This document shows, in pieces, positions 25,692 to 34,328 of a DNA stretch of 64,000 nt. The stretch is from JAEDHM01 sp964368645 (GTDB taxonomy: Bacteria > Bacillota > Clostridia > Christensenellales > CAG-1252). The stretch lies in contig CAYJBY010000010.1 of assembly GCA_964368645.1 (NCBI GenBank), forward strand, positions 1 through 64,000, written 5' to 3'. Every line of letters begins with the position of its first letter. Positions within the stretch are counted from its first letter, which is position 1. The position numbers were made by a program, and so were the translations under genes. The notes beneath the pieces are model-generated. The model was not told the origin of the DNA. It did not search any database and saw only the letters and a program-made list of their open reading frames with translations.

Positions 25692-25889
25692 GCTTTACAG
25701 CAGTCCTTTTCGCGCACGATTTCACATATCTTGAAATGAAAAACGGTTTTTCGCCGTACAGTCTTAACTTATGTACGCAATTATTGAAAACTCTTGTCCT
25801 TTTTTCCTTAAGTTCACCTTGCAACGCTTAATACTGCTCGCTACGCAGTGAAGTTTTTATAAATTACTGTATTTTTTGCTAAAAAAACC

Positions 25890-25918
25890 TTGCAAATTAT
25901 AAAACCTTATGCTAAAAT
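25890..25918 (+). promoter_or_regulatory. tRNA-Val promoter
   Basis: TTGCAA (25890-25895), 17 bp, TAAAAT (25913-25918), about 20 bases before the tRNA. Confidence 0.7.
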
Positions 25919-25938
25919 CATAATGCTAACGGAGATGT

Positions 25939-26014
25939 GGACAATTAGCTCAGTTGGTAGAGCGTCTTCTTGACGTGGAGAGGGTCAGCGGTTCGAGTCC
26001 GTTATTGTCCACCA
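25939..26014 (+). tRNA. tRNA-Val (GAC)
   Basis: The cloverleaf is complete. Acceptor arms GGACAAT/ATTGTCC pair, the D arm is GCTC/GAGC, and the T arm is AGCGG-TTCGAGT-CCGTT. The anticodon arm TCTTC-TTGACGT-GGAGA gives GAC. CCA is encoded at 26012-26014. It is a stand-alone gene with its own promoter and terminator. I saw no copy of its 3' end elsewhere, so no attachment-site pair is supported. Confidence 0.93.
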
Positions 26015-26018
26015 ATAG

Positions 26019-26062
26019 CGTTCAAGTTTGAATCTTAACAGTTCGGCTTGAACGTTTTTTTT
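26019..26062 (+). terminator. Terminator after tRNA-Val
   Basis: CGTTCAAG (26019-26026) pairs with CTTGAACG (26047-26054) over 8 bp, with a 20-base loop. Eight T follow. Confidence 0.85.
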
Positions 26063-26078
26063 ATTTTCTTTCCGCTGT

Positions 26079-26203
26079 TATCACACTAAATTCCATTCCC
26101 AAATATCACACTATGTTCAGTTCCCAAATATCACACTATGTTCAGTTTCCAAATATCACACTATGTTCAGTTTCCAAATATCACACTATATTCCATATAA
26201 AAA
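26079..26203 (+). repeat. 25-bp tandem repeat, about five copies
   Basis: ATCACACTA begins at 26080, 26105, 26130, 26155 and 26180, an exact 25-bp period. The unit is approximately ATCACACTATGTTCAGTTTC plus CAAAT, and the first and last copies are the most diverged. The array lies between the tRNA-Val terminator and the opposing terminator of the lipoprotein operon. No other content is visible in 26063-26383. Confidence 0.95.
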
Positions 26204-26243
26204 AATATCGGCGTATCAACATTATATTGACATACCGATATTT
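26199..26243 (-). terminator. Terminator of the lipoprotein operon
   Basis: On the minus strand AAATATCG plus GTAT (26232-26243) pairs with ATAC and CGATATTT (26203-26216), with a 2-base bulge. A T run (26199-26205) follows. It lies about 140 bp after the stop of the last lipoprotein gene. Confidence 0.7.
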
Positions 26244-26383
26244 TGGGCTATTTGCGGTTTACAATATAGCCGCAAGCATCATTTTATACTACATAGAATG
26301 TTCCAGCTCTCTTGTTTGCGCCATTGGAGAGAATATGGCTACCTGATTACCGTTTGATTCTTGGGGTTTTCGGGAAGTGGTCG

Positions 26384-29350
26384 TCAAAAGCCCCATTCCC
26401 ATATAACGACTTCCTTTGTAAACGAGAACGTCAGAATTGTACCGTACAAACCTTGCGCGTTACCCTCAAAATCGGTTTTGAATGGTGCGGGTTTACAGGC
26501 ATACCATTTGGCGTAAGTTTCGTTAAGGCGAACGACGGGGGCGTCCGTTCCGTTTTGTATTACAAGGTCGGTTGTAAAATATGAAGCCAGAATATATCCT
26601 TTTTCGAGCACCTTTTGAGCGACTTCCTTATACGGGGCGTTTCGGAAATACTCGTCATCTACCTTATATCCGCCGTTACAGGCAAAAATGTAGTCGGACG
26701 AACCGTTTTCGCTGTGATTTACTCCTGTGAAACCTGCGCTTATGAGGTCTTCCGCCAAGCTAAGTCCTCTGTCAGCCGCACGCTTCATCATTGTTTGAAT
26801 GTACTGATATTTCACGCCTATGCCCATCATAAGATAAAGCTGAGATTCGTAAAAAAACTTCTTCATTGTAAAGTTGTGATTTAACATATTTTTGTAAACC
26901 ATCGTGGGATGCACAAGCAGAATGTCTAGATTTGCGGTTTCCAGCGCGTGCAAGTCTTTTCCTCCGAATTTCGCCATATCTTTTTGATATTTTTCGCAGA
27001 TTTTACCAATGACCAACGCGGATTGATCGCGCAGTTTAGCCAAACTCTCGGTGGCATTTGCAAGCTCGCAGTATTCAATCGCAACGGTCGCACCGAGCAA
27101 ATAATTTACATAAGCATAAGAAACAAACGCGTCCTTTTTGGGGAAAGTCTGACTTGAAAAGTTAAAAACGGAATCAATTGCGTTGAAATACAGCGATAAA
27201 ACGTCGGTTTCAAATTCATTTGTGTCGGACAGCAGTTTTTCGCCGAGCGCAACTACCGCGTTTATATACTCGTTTTCTGTGTTACTTTGAGCGAACGCGG
27301 AAACGTAACCGTTTCTTTGCGCCTGTGCGACAGCGGTTTGCGAATACACTTCGGTATAACGTGTTTTACCGTTGCAAAGCGAATATACGATTTCCACATC
27401 AAGGTAATTGCCGTCGTCGGCGTTGTGAGAATAGGTTGATTCAAACAGTTTTTCAAACGTCGATTTGCCGTGTTGGGCGATTAAACGCACGTATGCGTTG
27501 TATAACCCTCGCATATCTCCGAGCGGTGAGCTTGTCACTCCGCAGGACGTGACGTATTCCTCAAACTTTTCATACGAGGCTTTTGCCTCCAGCCACTCGT
27601 AATACGCCTGCACGGAAGCGTGGTTTTTAAGGTTTTCGGTCTGTGCCGCACTCTCCGCTAACAGATACTCCGCGGTGCCGTCCTTGCTCAAAATTGCATT
27701 GGTGAGATACCGCAAGTTTTCCGCCGTTTTAAGATAATCCGCAAACAGAGTTTGATAGGCTTCCCCTTTCAAAAATGCCACGTTGTCTTTTACAGCCCCT
27801 GAAAGTCCGTCAAAAGCGGTCTGCAAGGAAAGCAATGTGTTTTTTAATTCTGACGCATTCGCGACCTCTATGTCGATATCCAGTATATTGAACACGTAAG
27901 GCAACAGCAATCCGCTTGAAAGCCGAGAAACAAGCTGTCCTTCGCCTGCCATAAGTATTTGCGGCAGCTTGCCGAACGAAACGTCAACGTCCACCCTGCC
28001 GTCATTGTATGGCTGAATAAAAATGACCGCCGAATAATCCTCGTCACCGTACTTTGCGTTGATTTTTGAATTATCCAAATTGATGCTTATGGTCGTTGCT
28101 TCCTCAATTGCCGACGTGTAATCTGCGGAAAAAACCGCCGTTGTGTCGTCAATGTATTTAAGCTTGAAATTCGTCAGGTTTTCATTGCCGACGACTGAAA
28201 AATCAGCTAGCGTAAGTCCTTCCTTGAAGCTGCCCGAAATAACCTTAAGGGATATTTCGATTATGTCGTTATCAATGTCGATTTCGGTGTTTCCTATAAG
28301 CATTGCTTTGGCAATGTACGGATTGAGCTTATAGTCAAACGTCTCGCTCTCCGTAATCAGCTTCACGTTTGCATACGCTAATTCCAAAAGGTTTTTCTCG
28401 CCGTAAACTGACAGTGAGGTTTCATTGAGTTGCATAGAGAATGAATAATAATTGTCCTTCGCCGAGTAAGACTGCGAAACAATCGACGTCATTGAATCGT
28501 CATATTCCGTAACTCCGTTTTCCGCTCCGCTTATACCATCGGGAAGCGACGCCTTACCGACGGAAACTATATGGGTTTCCTCATTGTAGGTAACGTCCGA
28601 CAACGAAATCTGCGGTTGAACATAGTTGATAACCACAGACACGTCCTCGGCATAAGGCGAATTAATGCTACTTGAGGAAATCTGCATATAGAAGTACTCG
28701 GAAGAAAAACTTTTGGGGATATTGCCGATGGTAATCTTGGCTTTTTTGTCGGAAAGTCTGTCAACGTCAAGCACCTCGCCTACGCCGTCTGGAACGGAAA
28801 ACATAGATTCGCTCAAATTCAGCGCAAAAGCCGCATCGCGTTCAAGTTCCAGCGTTGCCTTGATTTCCGACGAGCCGACGTGCGTGCCTTCGCAGGTCAG
28901 GTTTTCAATCCCTACTTGCGGACGATTGATGAGAATGATTACGCCGAACTGTGAATTGCCGCCGCATACTCCCGACTTCGACAGAAGAATATAAGATAAA
29001 TCGATATTACGAGAATACGGGGTGTTAAAGGTAAACTCAACCGTTTTGCTGTCCTTTACCGTCACCGTGAAGTCGGACAGCGCGGTATCTGCCTCCGAGG
29101 CGGATACGCCTGACACCGACAGTGTAAAATCGTCCTTGTCCAAATCAGTTTGCAGTAAACAATTATCCTCGCCGAGAACAACTTGTCCGCTGTAATTACC
29201 GTCCTCTTTCCAGTCCAAGGACGTTGATACAATCAACATATCATCCTGTGAATCGTCACAGCCCTCGTCATTGTTGCACGCAACAAGAACGCAGACACAG
29301 AGTGCCAACGCCACAATCAAAATCAATAATTTAGAAAAGCGATTCTTCAT
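26384..29350 (-). CDS. Large lipoprotein B, paralogue of the 31209-34115 lipoprotein
   Basis: The 988-residue exported protein has a lipoprotein signal ending LVAC (Cys about 25). The first ~450 residues look like three or four beta-sandwich (Ig-like) modules with recurring DF-V-G and QP signatures. Around 460 a Gly/Leu-rich hydrophobic stretch (LVSRLSSGLLLPYVF) leads to a mainly helical half. A conserved C-terminal region holds SAGFTGVNHSENGSSDYIF. Segments align well with the paralogue (DGR-VDV, SIVSQSYSAK, FSADYTSAIEE). GGAG lies 5 bases before the ATG at 29350. It is the third gene of the operon. The function is unknown, and I recognise no family. Confidence 0.75.
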   Translation of the reverse strand: MKNRFSKLLILIVALALCVCVLVACNNDEGCDDSQDDMLIVSTSLDWKEDGNYSGQVVLGEDNCLLQTDLDKDDFTLSVSGVSASEADTALSDFTVTVKDSKTVEFTFNTPYSRNIDLSYILLSKSGVCGGNSQFGVIILINRPQVGIENLTCEGTHVGSSEIKATLELERDAAFALNLSESMFSVPDGVGEVLDVDRLSDKKAKITIGNIPKSFSSEYFYMQISSSSINSPYAEDVSVVINYVQPQISLSDVTYNEETHIVSVGKASLPDGISGAENGVTEYDDSMTSIVSQSYSAKDNYYSFSMQLNETSLSVYGEKNLLELAYANVKLITESETFDYKLNPYIAKAMLIGNTEIDIDNDIIEISLKVISGSFKEGLTLADFSVVGNENLTNFKLKYIDDTTAVFSADYTSAIEEATTISINLDNSKINAKYGDEDYSAVIFIQPYNDGRVDVDVSFGKLPQILMAGEGQLVSRLSSGLLLPYVFNILDIDIEVANASELKNTLLSLQTAFDGLSGAVKDNVAFLKGEAYQTLFADYLKTAENLRYLTNAILSKDGTAEYLLAESAAQTENLKNHASVQAYYEWLEAKASYEKFEEYVTSCGVTSSPLGDMRGLYNAYVRLIAQHGKSTFEKLFESTYSHNADDGNYLDVEIVYSLCNGKTRYTEVYSQTAVAQAQRNGYVSAFAQSNTENEYINAVVALGEKLLSDTNEFETDVLSLYFNAIDSVFNFSSQTFPKKDAFVSYAYVNYLLGATVAIEYCELANATESLAKLRDQSALVIGKICEKYQKDMAKFGGKDLHALETANLDILLVHPTMVYKNMLNHNFTMKKFFYESQLYLMMGIGVKYQYIQTMMKRAADRGLSLAEDLISAGFTGVNHSENGSSDYIFACNGGYKVDDEYFRNAPYKEVAQKVLEKGYILASYFTTDLVIQNGTDAPVVRLNETYAKWYACKPAPFKTDFEGNAQGLYGTILTFSFTKEVVIWEWGF

Positions 29351-29367
29351 TTTATCTCCTTTTGCCG

Positions 29368-31203
29368 TCAATCGTAAACGGTTTCGTCCGAGGTAATAGC
29401 GTTTATTCTGACGGTAGTGCCGTCAAAGTAAACGACGGTAGTGTCCGAACGATATTCGTTATTGTAGGTGTCGTAGAAAAACATATTATACTGGTAGTAA
29501 CCAACGGGTAAATACGCGATTTCCAACGTGGTCGTAGGCGAAAACTCAAACGTGTCGCCGTCAATCAAGTTTTTCTCGTATTCCGTCCTCTCGTCATACA
29601 TCAAAGTAACCAGGTCGCCTACAGCAAAATCGTTAAGCCGTCCAACTACGGACGCTTGCTCGTCAAGCGGCGCATATCCCTGCAATTCAATCTTTCTCGT
29701 CTGTTTGTCAAACACAAACCGCATCTCGGACAACGCGCCGTTGACCTTGACGGGTGACGAATATTCTGTGAAGGCTGAATTATCCGCTTCCACGGAGCAG
29801 TTGACGAATTTGCCGTTGAAGGATACCCAACGCCCCTCAAACGCAACCGTGTATCCGTTCGCGCCGTCAAAAATGACGTCCGTATCCTCGCCCATACCGA
29901 AAACCGTCTCCATAAACTCGTCTGTTTGCAGAATTCGGAATAGCTTGTAAGTGATTTTTGTTACCTTTTTGACGCTGTCGGAACTCAATTGAACTTTAAG
30001 CTTGCCGTTATCGTCACTGCCGCCGTTTACTATGACTATCTGCTTGTCCGTGGTGTCCGTATAGTTTGCGGTCAAAAACGATTTGTAATTTTCATCACTG
30101 CCGACGCTTAAATATTTGCCCACGTCCTTAACGCTGTTGAGTGGAAAATAAATGCTCAATCCTGTTGCGGTTTTGCGGTATTCTCCCGAAACCGTATTCA
30201 CGCAGTCTGCAACCGCGTCACCGACTTCGGTGTTCTCGACAGCAGCGGCAAACTCGGACAAGTCTATCAAGTCGGTAAAAACGGTACGCTTATTGGTGCC
30301 GAAACAAGTCGCTTTTCCTGCCGCTCGCACCGTTGTCGCCAGCGGAAGAATACTTATATCCTCACAAAAACCGCCGAACGAGGTTTTGACCGCCGAAAAC
30401 TTTTCAAGGTCGATTGCGCTCAATGTGAAAGTCTGCTTATTCCTTTTTTCGCATTTTGCCGCGTATGAGTTCAGAACGGAGTCAAAGAAGCTGTCCTTGC
30501 CGAGATTTTCAGCGAGAACTGTATAATCCCAACCGCCCGAAGGCTCGTTTTCCTCGCTTGCAAGCATAGTTTTTGCATAGGGCGACACTGCGTTTGCAGT
30601 CTCGTAATTTGCCATCAAACAGGCATCGAACCCTACAAACTCAAACTTTTTGCCGATATACGAAGAGCCGTACTCCAAGCCTGTTTTCAGCTCCGCCAAG
30701 GACAGCGAATCAAAATCGAACAGGGAGTCAAAGCAGACTCCCTTAAGCGAACCACCGCCGTGATCCCAAAAAACTATGCCGTAATTGTCCGCAGGGAAAT
30801 TGTCAACGCCCCATTTTATGAAGCTTGTAAGAGTGGAAGCCGCCCCAAAATTCGCTTTGGGAAATCTGTCTAAGGACTTCACTGCTTTGTCCTCAATCGA
30901 AAATCGTTCCGTAACGGTAGCGGAAAGATAGTCGTTTTTCCACCGTGTCGTTCCGCCTGCCTGTACCGCAATACTGACGTTCGGGCTTATATTCGCGGCA
31001 GTCAGCTCCGCAATGTTGTTTGTCGCCGAGCCGAAATCGCTTTCAAGAGTGCTTGCGCACATATACACAAGCAGTGTAGTCGTTTCCTCTTTTTCGGGAA
31101 CGTCCGCGAAATCTCCGCCCCCATTATCGCCGCACGAAAACAACAGCAGTGAGAAAACTGCTGTCATTATCATTGCGAATATCAGGGAGCAAATCTTTTT
31201 CAT
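29368..31203 (-). CDS. Clostripain-family (peptidase C11) lipoprotein
   Basis: The protein has a lipoprotein signal ending LFSC (Cys 24). The C11 core shows the catalytic His in FWDHGGGSLKGV (about 146) and the catalytic Cys in FVGFDACLMANYE (about 193). LLVYMCASTLES marks the N-terminal edge of the caspase-like fold. C11 peptidases cleave after Arg or Lys. The last ~230 residues form a beta-rich C-terminal region without a known label. I used the ATG at 31203, which gives a proper signal peptide although no strong ribosome site precedes it. The upstream gene ends 5 bp away, so coupling is likely. The 611-residue protein sits between two paralogous lipoproteins. Confidence 0.88.
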   Translation of the reverse strand: MKKICSLIFAMIMTAVFSLLLFSCGDNGGGDFADVPEKEETTTLLVYMCASTLESDFGSATNNIAELTAANISPNVSIAVQAGGTTRWKNDYLSATVTERFSIEDKAVKSLDRFPKANFGAASTLTSFIKWGVDNFPADNYGIVFWDHGGGSLKGVCFDSLFDFDSLSLAELKTGLEYGSSYIGKKFEFVGFDACLMANYETANAVSPYAKTMLASEENEPSGGWDYTVLAENLGKDSFFDSVLNSYAAKCEKRNKQTFTLSAIDLEKFSAVKTSFGGFCEDISILPLATTVRAAGKATCFGTNKRTVFTDLIDLSEFAAAVENTEVGDAVADCVNTVSGEYRKTATGLSIYFPLNSVKDVGKYLSVGSDENYKSFLTANYTDTTDKQIVIVNGGSDDNGKLKVQLSSDSVKKVTKITYKLFRILQTDEFMETVFGMGEDTDVIFDGANGYTVAFEGRWVSFNGKFVNCSVEADNSAFTEYSSPVKVNGALSEMRFVFDKQTRKIELQGYAPLDEQASVVGRLNDFAVGDLVTLMYDERTEYEKNLIDGDTFEFSPTTTLEIAYLPVGYYQYNMFFYDTYNNEYRSDTTVVYFDGTTVRINAITSDETVYD

Positions 31204-31208
31204 TTTAT

Positions 31209-34115
31209 CTATGCTTTCGGAGTATTGAATGCGACTATCCAAGTGTAATCATAAGTAAAATCCGACGACGGATTGCCGTACCAATCGTTATACTCGGTGC
31301 CGTACCACAGCCGCTCCTTGTCAAGCGCAACGGCAGGGCTCGTACCCGTTTGCTTCAAAGCAACGGTAAATAACTGAAATTTGTAAGTCCAGTACCTATC
31401 ACCGCCGAATATGTTTTTGAATGAGCCCCAACCTGTTGAAAAACCTGAGCGTTCCTCTTTTTCCTCATCGGAAGCGAGGTTGCCGATAAACAGGTACTCG
31501 CCTGTTGTTTCGTTGTTGGCTCTAGGCTTTGTAAACCCTGCGTCAGTAAGCTCTTTTGCCATCGTCACGCCCAATTTTGACGCACGAAGAGCCATCTGCG
31601 ACAAAGTGTCGGCAGAAATGGCGATATGACCGTCTTTTGTCAACGATTTCAGGCTTGCATTGCCCAAGCCTCGTGCATCCGAAATCTTTATGTTCAACAA
31701 AGTTTTGGATATTTCCTGATTTGATACGAGAATGATGTCGTTACCCTTAGCCGCGCGTGCGTCCATCACGGCGATTTGCGCGTAAACCTTTTGGATATGC
31801 GTGGCAACTTCCTTGATTTGATTGCGAAGCACCAAACCGTTAGCGTCGTCCGTTGCGTCACAGTACTGAAGTGCCAGCGACGCATTCAAAAAGTACGTTG
31901 ATTGCAGTTTTCCCACGAAGGCTTTTTTCGCGGAAATGGTTTCCGACTGGAAATTGAAAGTGCTGTCAAGTACGTTAAAGTACATTTCAATAACTCCTGC
32001 GTTGGTACCTGCGGAGGTATTGAGTATCATCTGTCCTAAATTTCTTACGTCCGCAATATACGTTGTGGGAACTTTCGCGTCAACCGCCGCAATAAATGCA
32101 GTCGCGTCAACCGCGCTGTAGTCGGGCAACGGCACGTACTTCACTCTGCCAAGGCAGAAATTGTAAACCTGCATCGCACCTACTCTTTCAAGCGGTTTGC
32201 CGCGGTTAAAATCGGAGTCGTACCTTCTGCAAAAGCTATACATATCCATTACGTAGCGTCCGCCGTTAATTGCGTCAACGTAGTAATTATAACGGTCAAT
32301 AAGGTACGTTTTATTCGGGCACGCGCTCGGATCACCGGCAAAGAAAGAAGTCACAAAACCGTAAAACGCGTTAAAGCCTTCCTCACCCTCCTGCGAATAG
32401 TTGTCGGGAATATCGCCCAGCGCGTTGGCATAAGCACGGACGTCGTTATTTTTAAGCAACGTATTCATATAAGTACTGAGGTTTGTTTCGTACTTTTGAT
32501 AGTCCTGAAGAAGCACCTTATCAGTGCCGATTTCGATATACCCTGCAACGCGGTTGATTTCGTAAGAAAGCGATGAAATCTGTTGTGAAATGCTGTTTAT
32601 CTTGTCGCTTAACGCCTGTATTGCCTGATCCGAAGTATCGATACCGAAGTATTCGTAAACGTAGGGCAATGCAAAACTTACGGCGGCGGAACCGATTTCA
32701 CTGCCTAGCGTACCTGCCAGTGATACACCGAGTTCTGCTCCGAGAGCCTTCCAATCCACGTCGCGACCGTCAAAATAATGAGGTACGAAGAATACCACGC
32801 TGTATTCGTCATTGGCAAAATTCGCATTGATTTTTTCCGATGCAAAACCGATTGTAAGGAACGTGCTATTCAAAAAGTCCTCGGAATAGTCTGCCGCAAA
32901 CACCGCGATTTTCCCCTCGCAGGACACAAGACGGAAGTTCTCAAGTCCTTCTGCTCCGCTAACTGTGAAGTCGCCCAAAGTCAAGCCGTCTGCAAAGGTT
33001 CCGTTCTCCAACGTCAGCGTTGCACTCAAGGTGTTTTCCTCTACGTCGGTGGTTAGCTCGCCGATTACCGTACAGCTTGCCAGATAGGGATAGCACTCGT
33101 ATGTAAACTCGTCGTCGCCGTTTTTCATAAATACGTCAAGCTCAATCGCTCTTAACGAATATTCCGCGCCGTATGTCTCGTGGGGAACGATGCTTAAAGT
33201 CACGGAATGACTGTTGCTGTTCTCGTCATAGCTCTGCGAAACGATTGACGCATAAGTGTTATCTTTCAGCTGAAGACCGTTTGCTTTGCCAACAAACGGT
33301 GCCGCTATAGCTATATTACCGATTGTGAGAGTTTTCGCATCTGCATCGTAAACTACGGAATCCTGCATAACGGTAGCACGGGGCTGTTTGAAACTAACGT
33401 AAAATTCCACGTCTTCGGCAAACTCGCAGTTGAACGCGGCGGCGGTTAGCTTGATTAATACGTCTGCCGCAGTCAAATCTGTGGGCGGATTGTTCACGGT
33501 AAGCTTTGCGTGAGTGTCATCTACTCTCACCATAGAATAATCGAAGTCGTAACCGCCGGGGAAAGTCACAAGATTTTCGCTGATTTCTGCCGCAAAGGGG
33601 GATTCGGAATTAGTTTCAACGGTGATTTCCGTTTTCTCCGAGCCGCTGTAAGCACCCGTTGCAGTCACGTTTTCCAAAAGCTCCGACATAGTGACGTACA
33701 AGAACGCACCCACCGAATAATTGTTTTTAGTCACACCCTTATCCGTTGCAAGAAAGAATGTGTAATCAAACGGCGACTCAAAAGGAGAAGAAAACGAAGC
33801 CGTAAGCGTTTTAGAATCTGTCTTTGTCACTTCAAAATCGTTTATTGAAACTGAAGATTCGCTATTTTTGAACGCCGTCATAAAGAAATCGGCGGAACTG
33901 AAATCGACAAAGCTATCGTTAGCACTATCCTCAATCGCAATCGAAAAAGTGTATTCACCTTCAGCCTTCCAAGTCAAGGTTTTGCTAGTCAGATATCTTT
34001 CTTTCACTGACGTGTCGGGGCTTTCGTCACCGTTATCATTGCAGGCGGTTAAACCGACCGCTCCGATGGCAATCACCAAAACCAACGTCAAAATTAACAA
34101 CACTTTTGTTTTCAT
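31209..34115 (-). CDS. Large lipoprotein A, paralogue of the 26384-29350 lipoprotein
   Basis: The 968-residue exported protein has a lipobox LTAC (Cys 25). Ig-like modules cover about 45-440. A Gly/Ala-rich hydrophobic stretch (VSLAGTLGSEIGSAAVSF, about 455-475) is followed by heptad-like helices (ALSDKINSISQQISSLSYEI, about 490-515) and a helical C-terminal half. The shared pattern with lipoprotein B includes DFTVSGAEGLENFRL, SIVSQSYDENSN and MAKELTDAGFTKP. GGAG lies 5 bases before the ATG. It is the first gene of the three-lipoprotein operon, divergent from the LytTR regulator. The function is unknown. A helical membrane-active domain is possible but unproven. Confidence 0.75.
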   Translation of the reverse strand: MKTKVLLILTLVLVIAIGAVGLTACNDNGDESPDTSVKERYLTSKTLTWKAEGEYTFSIAIEDSANDSFVDFSSADFFMTAFKNSESSVSINDFEVTKTDSKTLTASFSSPFESPFDYTFFLATDKGVTKNNYSVGAFLYVTMSELLENVTATGAYSGSEKTEITVETNSESPFAAEISENLVTFPGGYDFDYSMVRVDDTHAKLTVNNPPTDLTAADVLIKLTAAAFNCEFAEDVEFYVSFKQPRATVMQDSVVYDADAKTLTIGNIAIAAPFVGKANGLQLKDNTYASIVSQSYDENSNSHSVTLSIVPHETYGAEYSLRAIELDVFMKNGDDEFTYECYPYLASCTVIGELTTDVEENTLSATLTLENGTFADGLTLGDFTVSGAEGLENFRLVSCEGKIAVFAADYSEDFLNSTFLTIGFASEKINANFANDEYSVVFFVPHYFDGRDVDWKALGAELGVSLAGTLGSEIGSAAVSFALPYVYEYFGIDTSDQAIQALSDKINSISQQISSLSYEINRVAGYIEIGTDKVLLQDYQKYETNLSTYMNTLLKNNDVRAYANALGDIPDNYSQEGEEGFNAFYGFVTSFFAGDPSACPNKTYLIDRYNYYVDAINGGRYVMDMYSFCRRYDSDFNRGKPLERVGAMQVYNFCLGRVKYVPLPDYSAVDATAFIAAVDAKVPTTYIADVRNLGQMILNTSAGTNAGVIEMYFNVLDSTFNFQSETISAKKAFVGKLQSTYFLNASLALQYCDATDDANGLVLRNQIKEVATHIQKVYAQIAVMDARAAKGNDIILVSNQEISKTLLNIKISDARGLGNASLKSLTKDGHIAISADTLSQMALRASKLGVTMAKELTDAGFTKPRANNETTGEYLFIGNLASDEEKEERSGFSTGWGSFKNIFGGDRYWTYKFQLFTVALKQTGTSPAVALDKERLWYGTEYNDWYGNPSSDFTYDYTWIVAFNTPKA

Positions 34116-34237
34116 AAAGGCTCCTTCTGTACAATATTAAGCATAATAACGCACGAAGGACGCATAGCCGCACGTCCGCGCGTATGAAGATATGCTAACA
34201 CTTTTAGATTAATAAATCAAACCTCAAATAACAATTT

Positions 34238-34267
34238 GGACGAATGACGGCTTTTTTAGGACGAAAA
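34238..34267 (+). promoter_or_regulatory. Candidate LytTR operator (9-12-9 direct repeat)
   Basis: GGACGAATG (34238-34246) and GGACGAAAA (34259-34267) are direct repeats of 9 bp separated by exactly 12 bp, a 21-bp phase. LytTR regulators such as AgrA and ComE bind paired 9-bp repeats with this geometry. The pair ends 7 bp before the -35 box of the LytTR gene, in the divergent space. A further GGACGCA lies at 34158. Confidence 0.55.
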
Positions 34268-34274
34268 TACATTT

Positions 34275-34302
34275 TTGCTTGCTGAAAATGTATTGATATG
34301 CT
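34275..34302 (+). promoter_or_regulatory. Promoter of the LytTR regulator gene
   Basis: TTGCTT (34275-34280), 16 bp, TATGCT (34297-34302), with an extended TG (TGATATGCT). A TAAAAT at 34302-34307 is an alternative -10. The weak -35 suits activator dependence. Confidence 0.45.
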
Positions 34303-34328
34303 AAAATGTTAGAAAGTGAGAAGTGATA

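Noticed and set aside
25264..25831. Open frames of 80 and 81 residues in the pyrimidine-rich region and the small RNA
   Set aside because: They have no ribosome sites, and their hydrophobic composition follows from T-rich DNA. The second runs through a strong terminator.
25939..26014. tRNA-Val as an integration site for a mobile island
   Set aside because: I found no integrase gene and no second copy of the tRNA 3' end in the window.
26079..26203. Tandem array as a possible CRISPR
   Set aside because: Units are contiguous with a 25-bp period and have no unique spacers. No cas genes are nearby. The same applies to 38664-38808.
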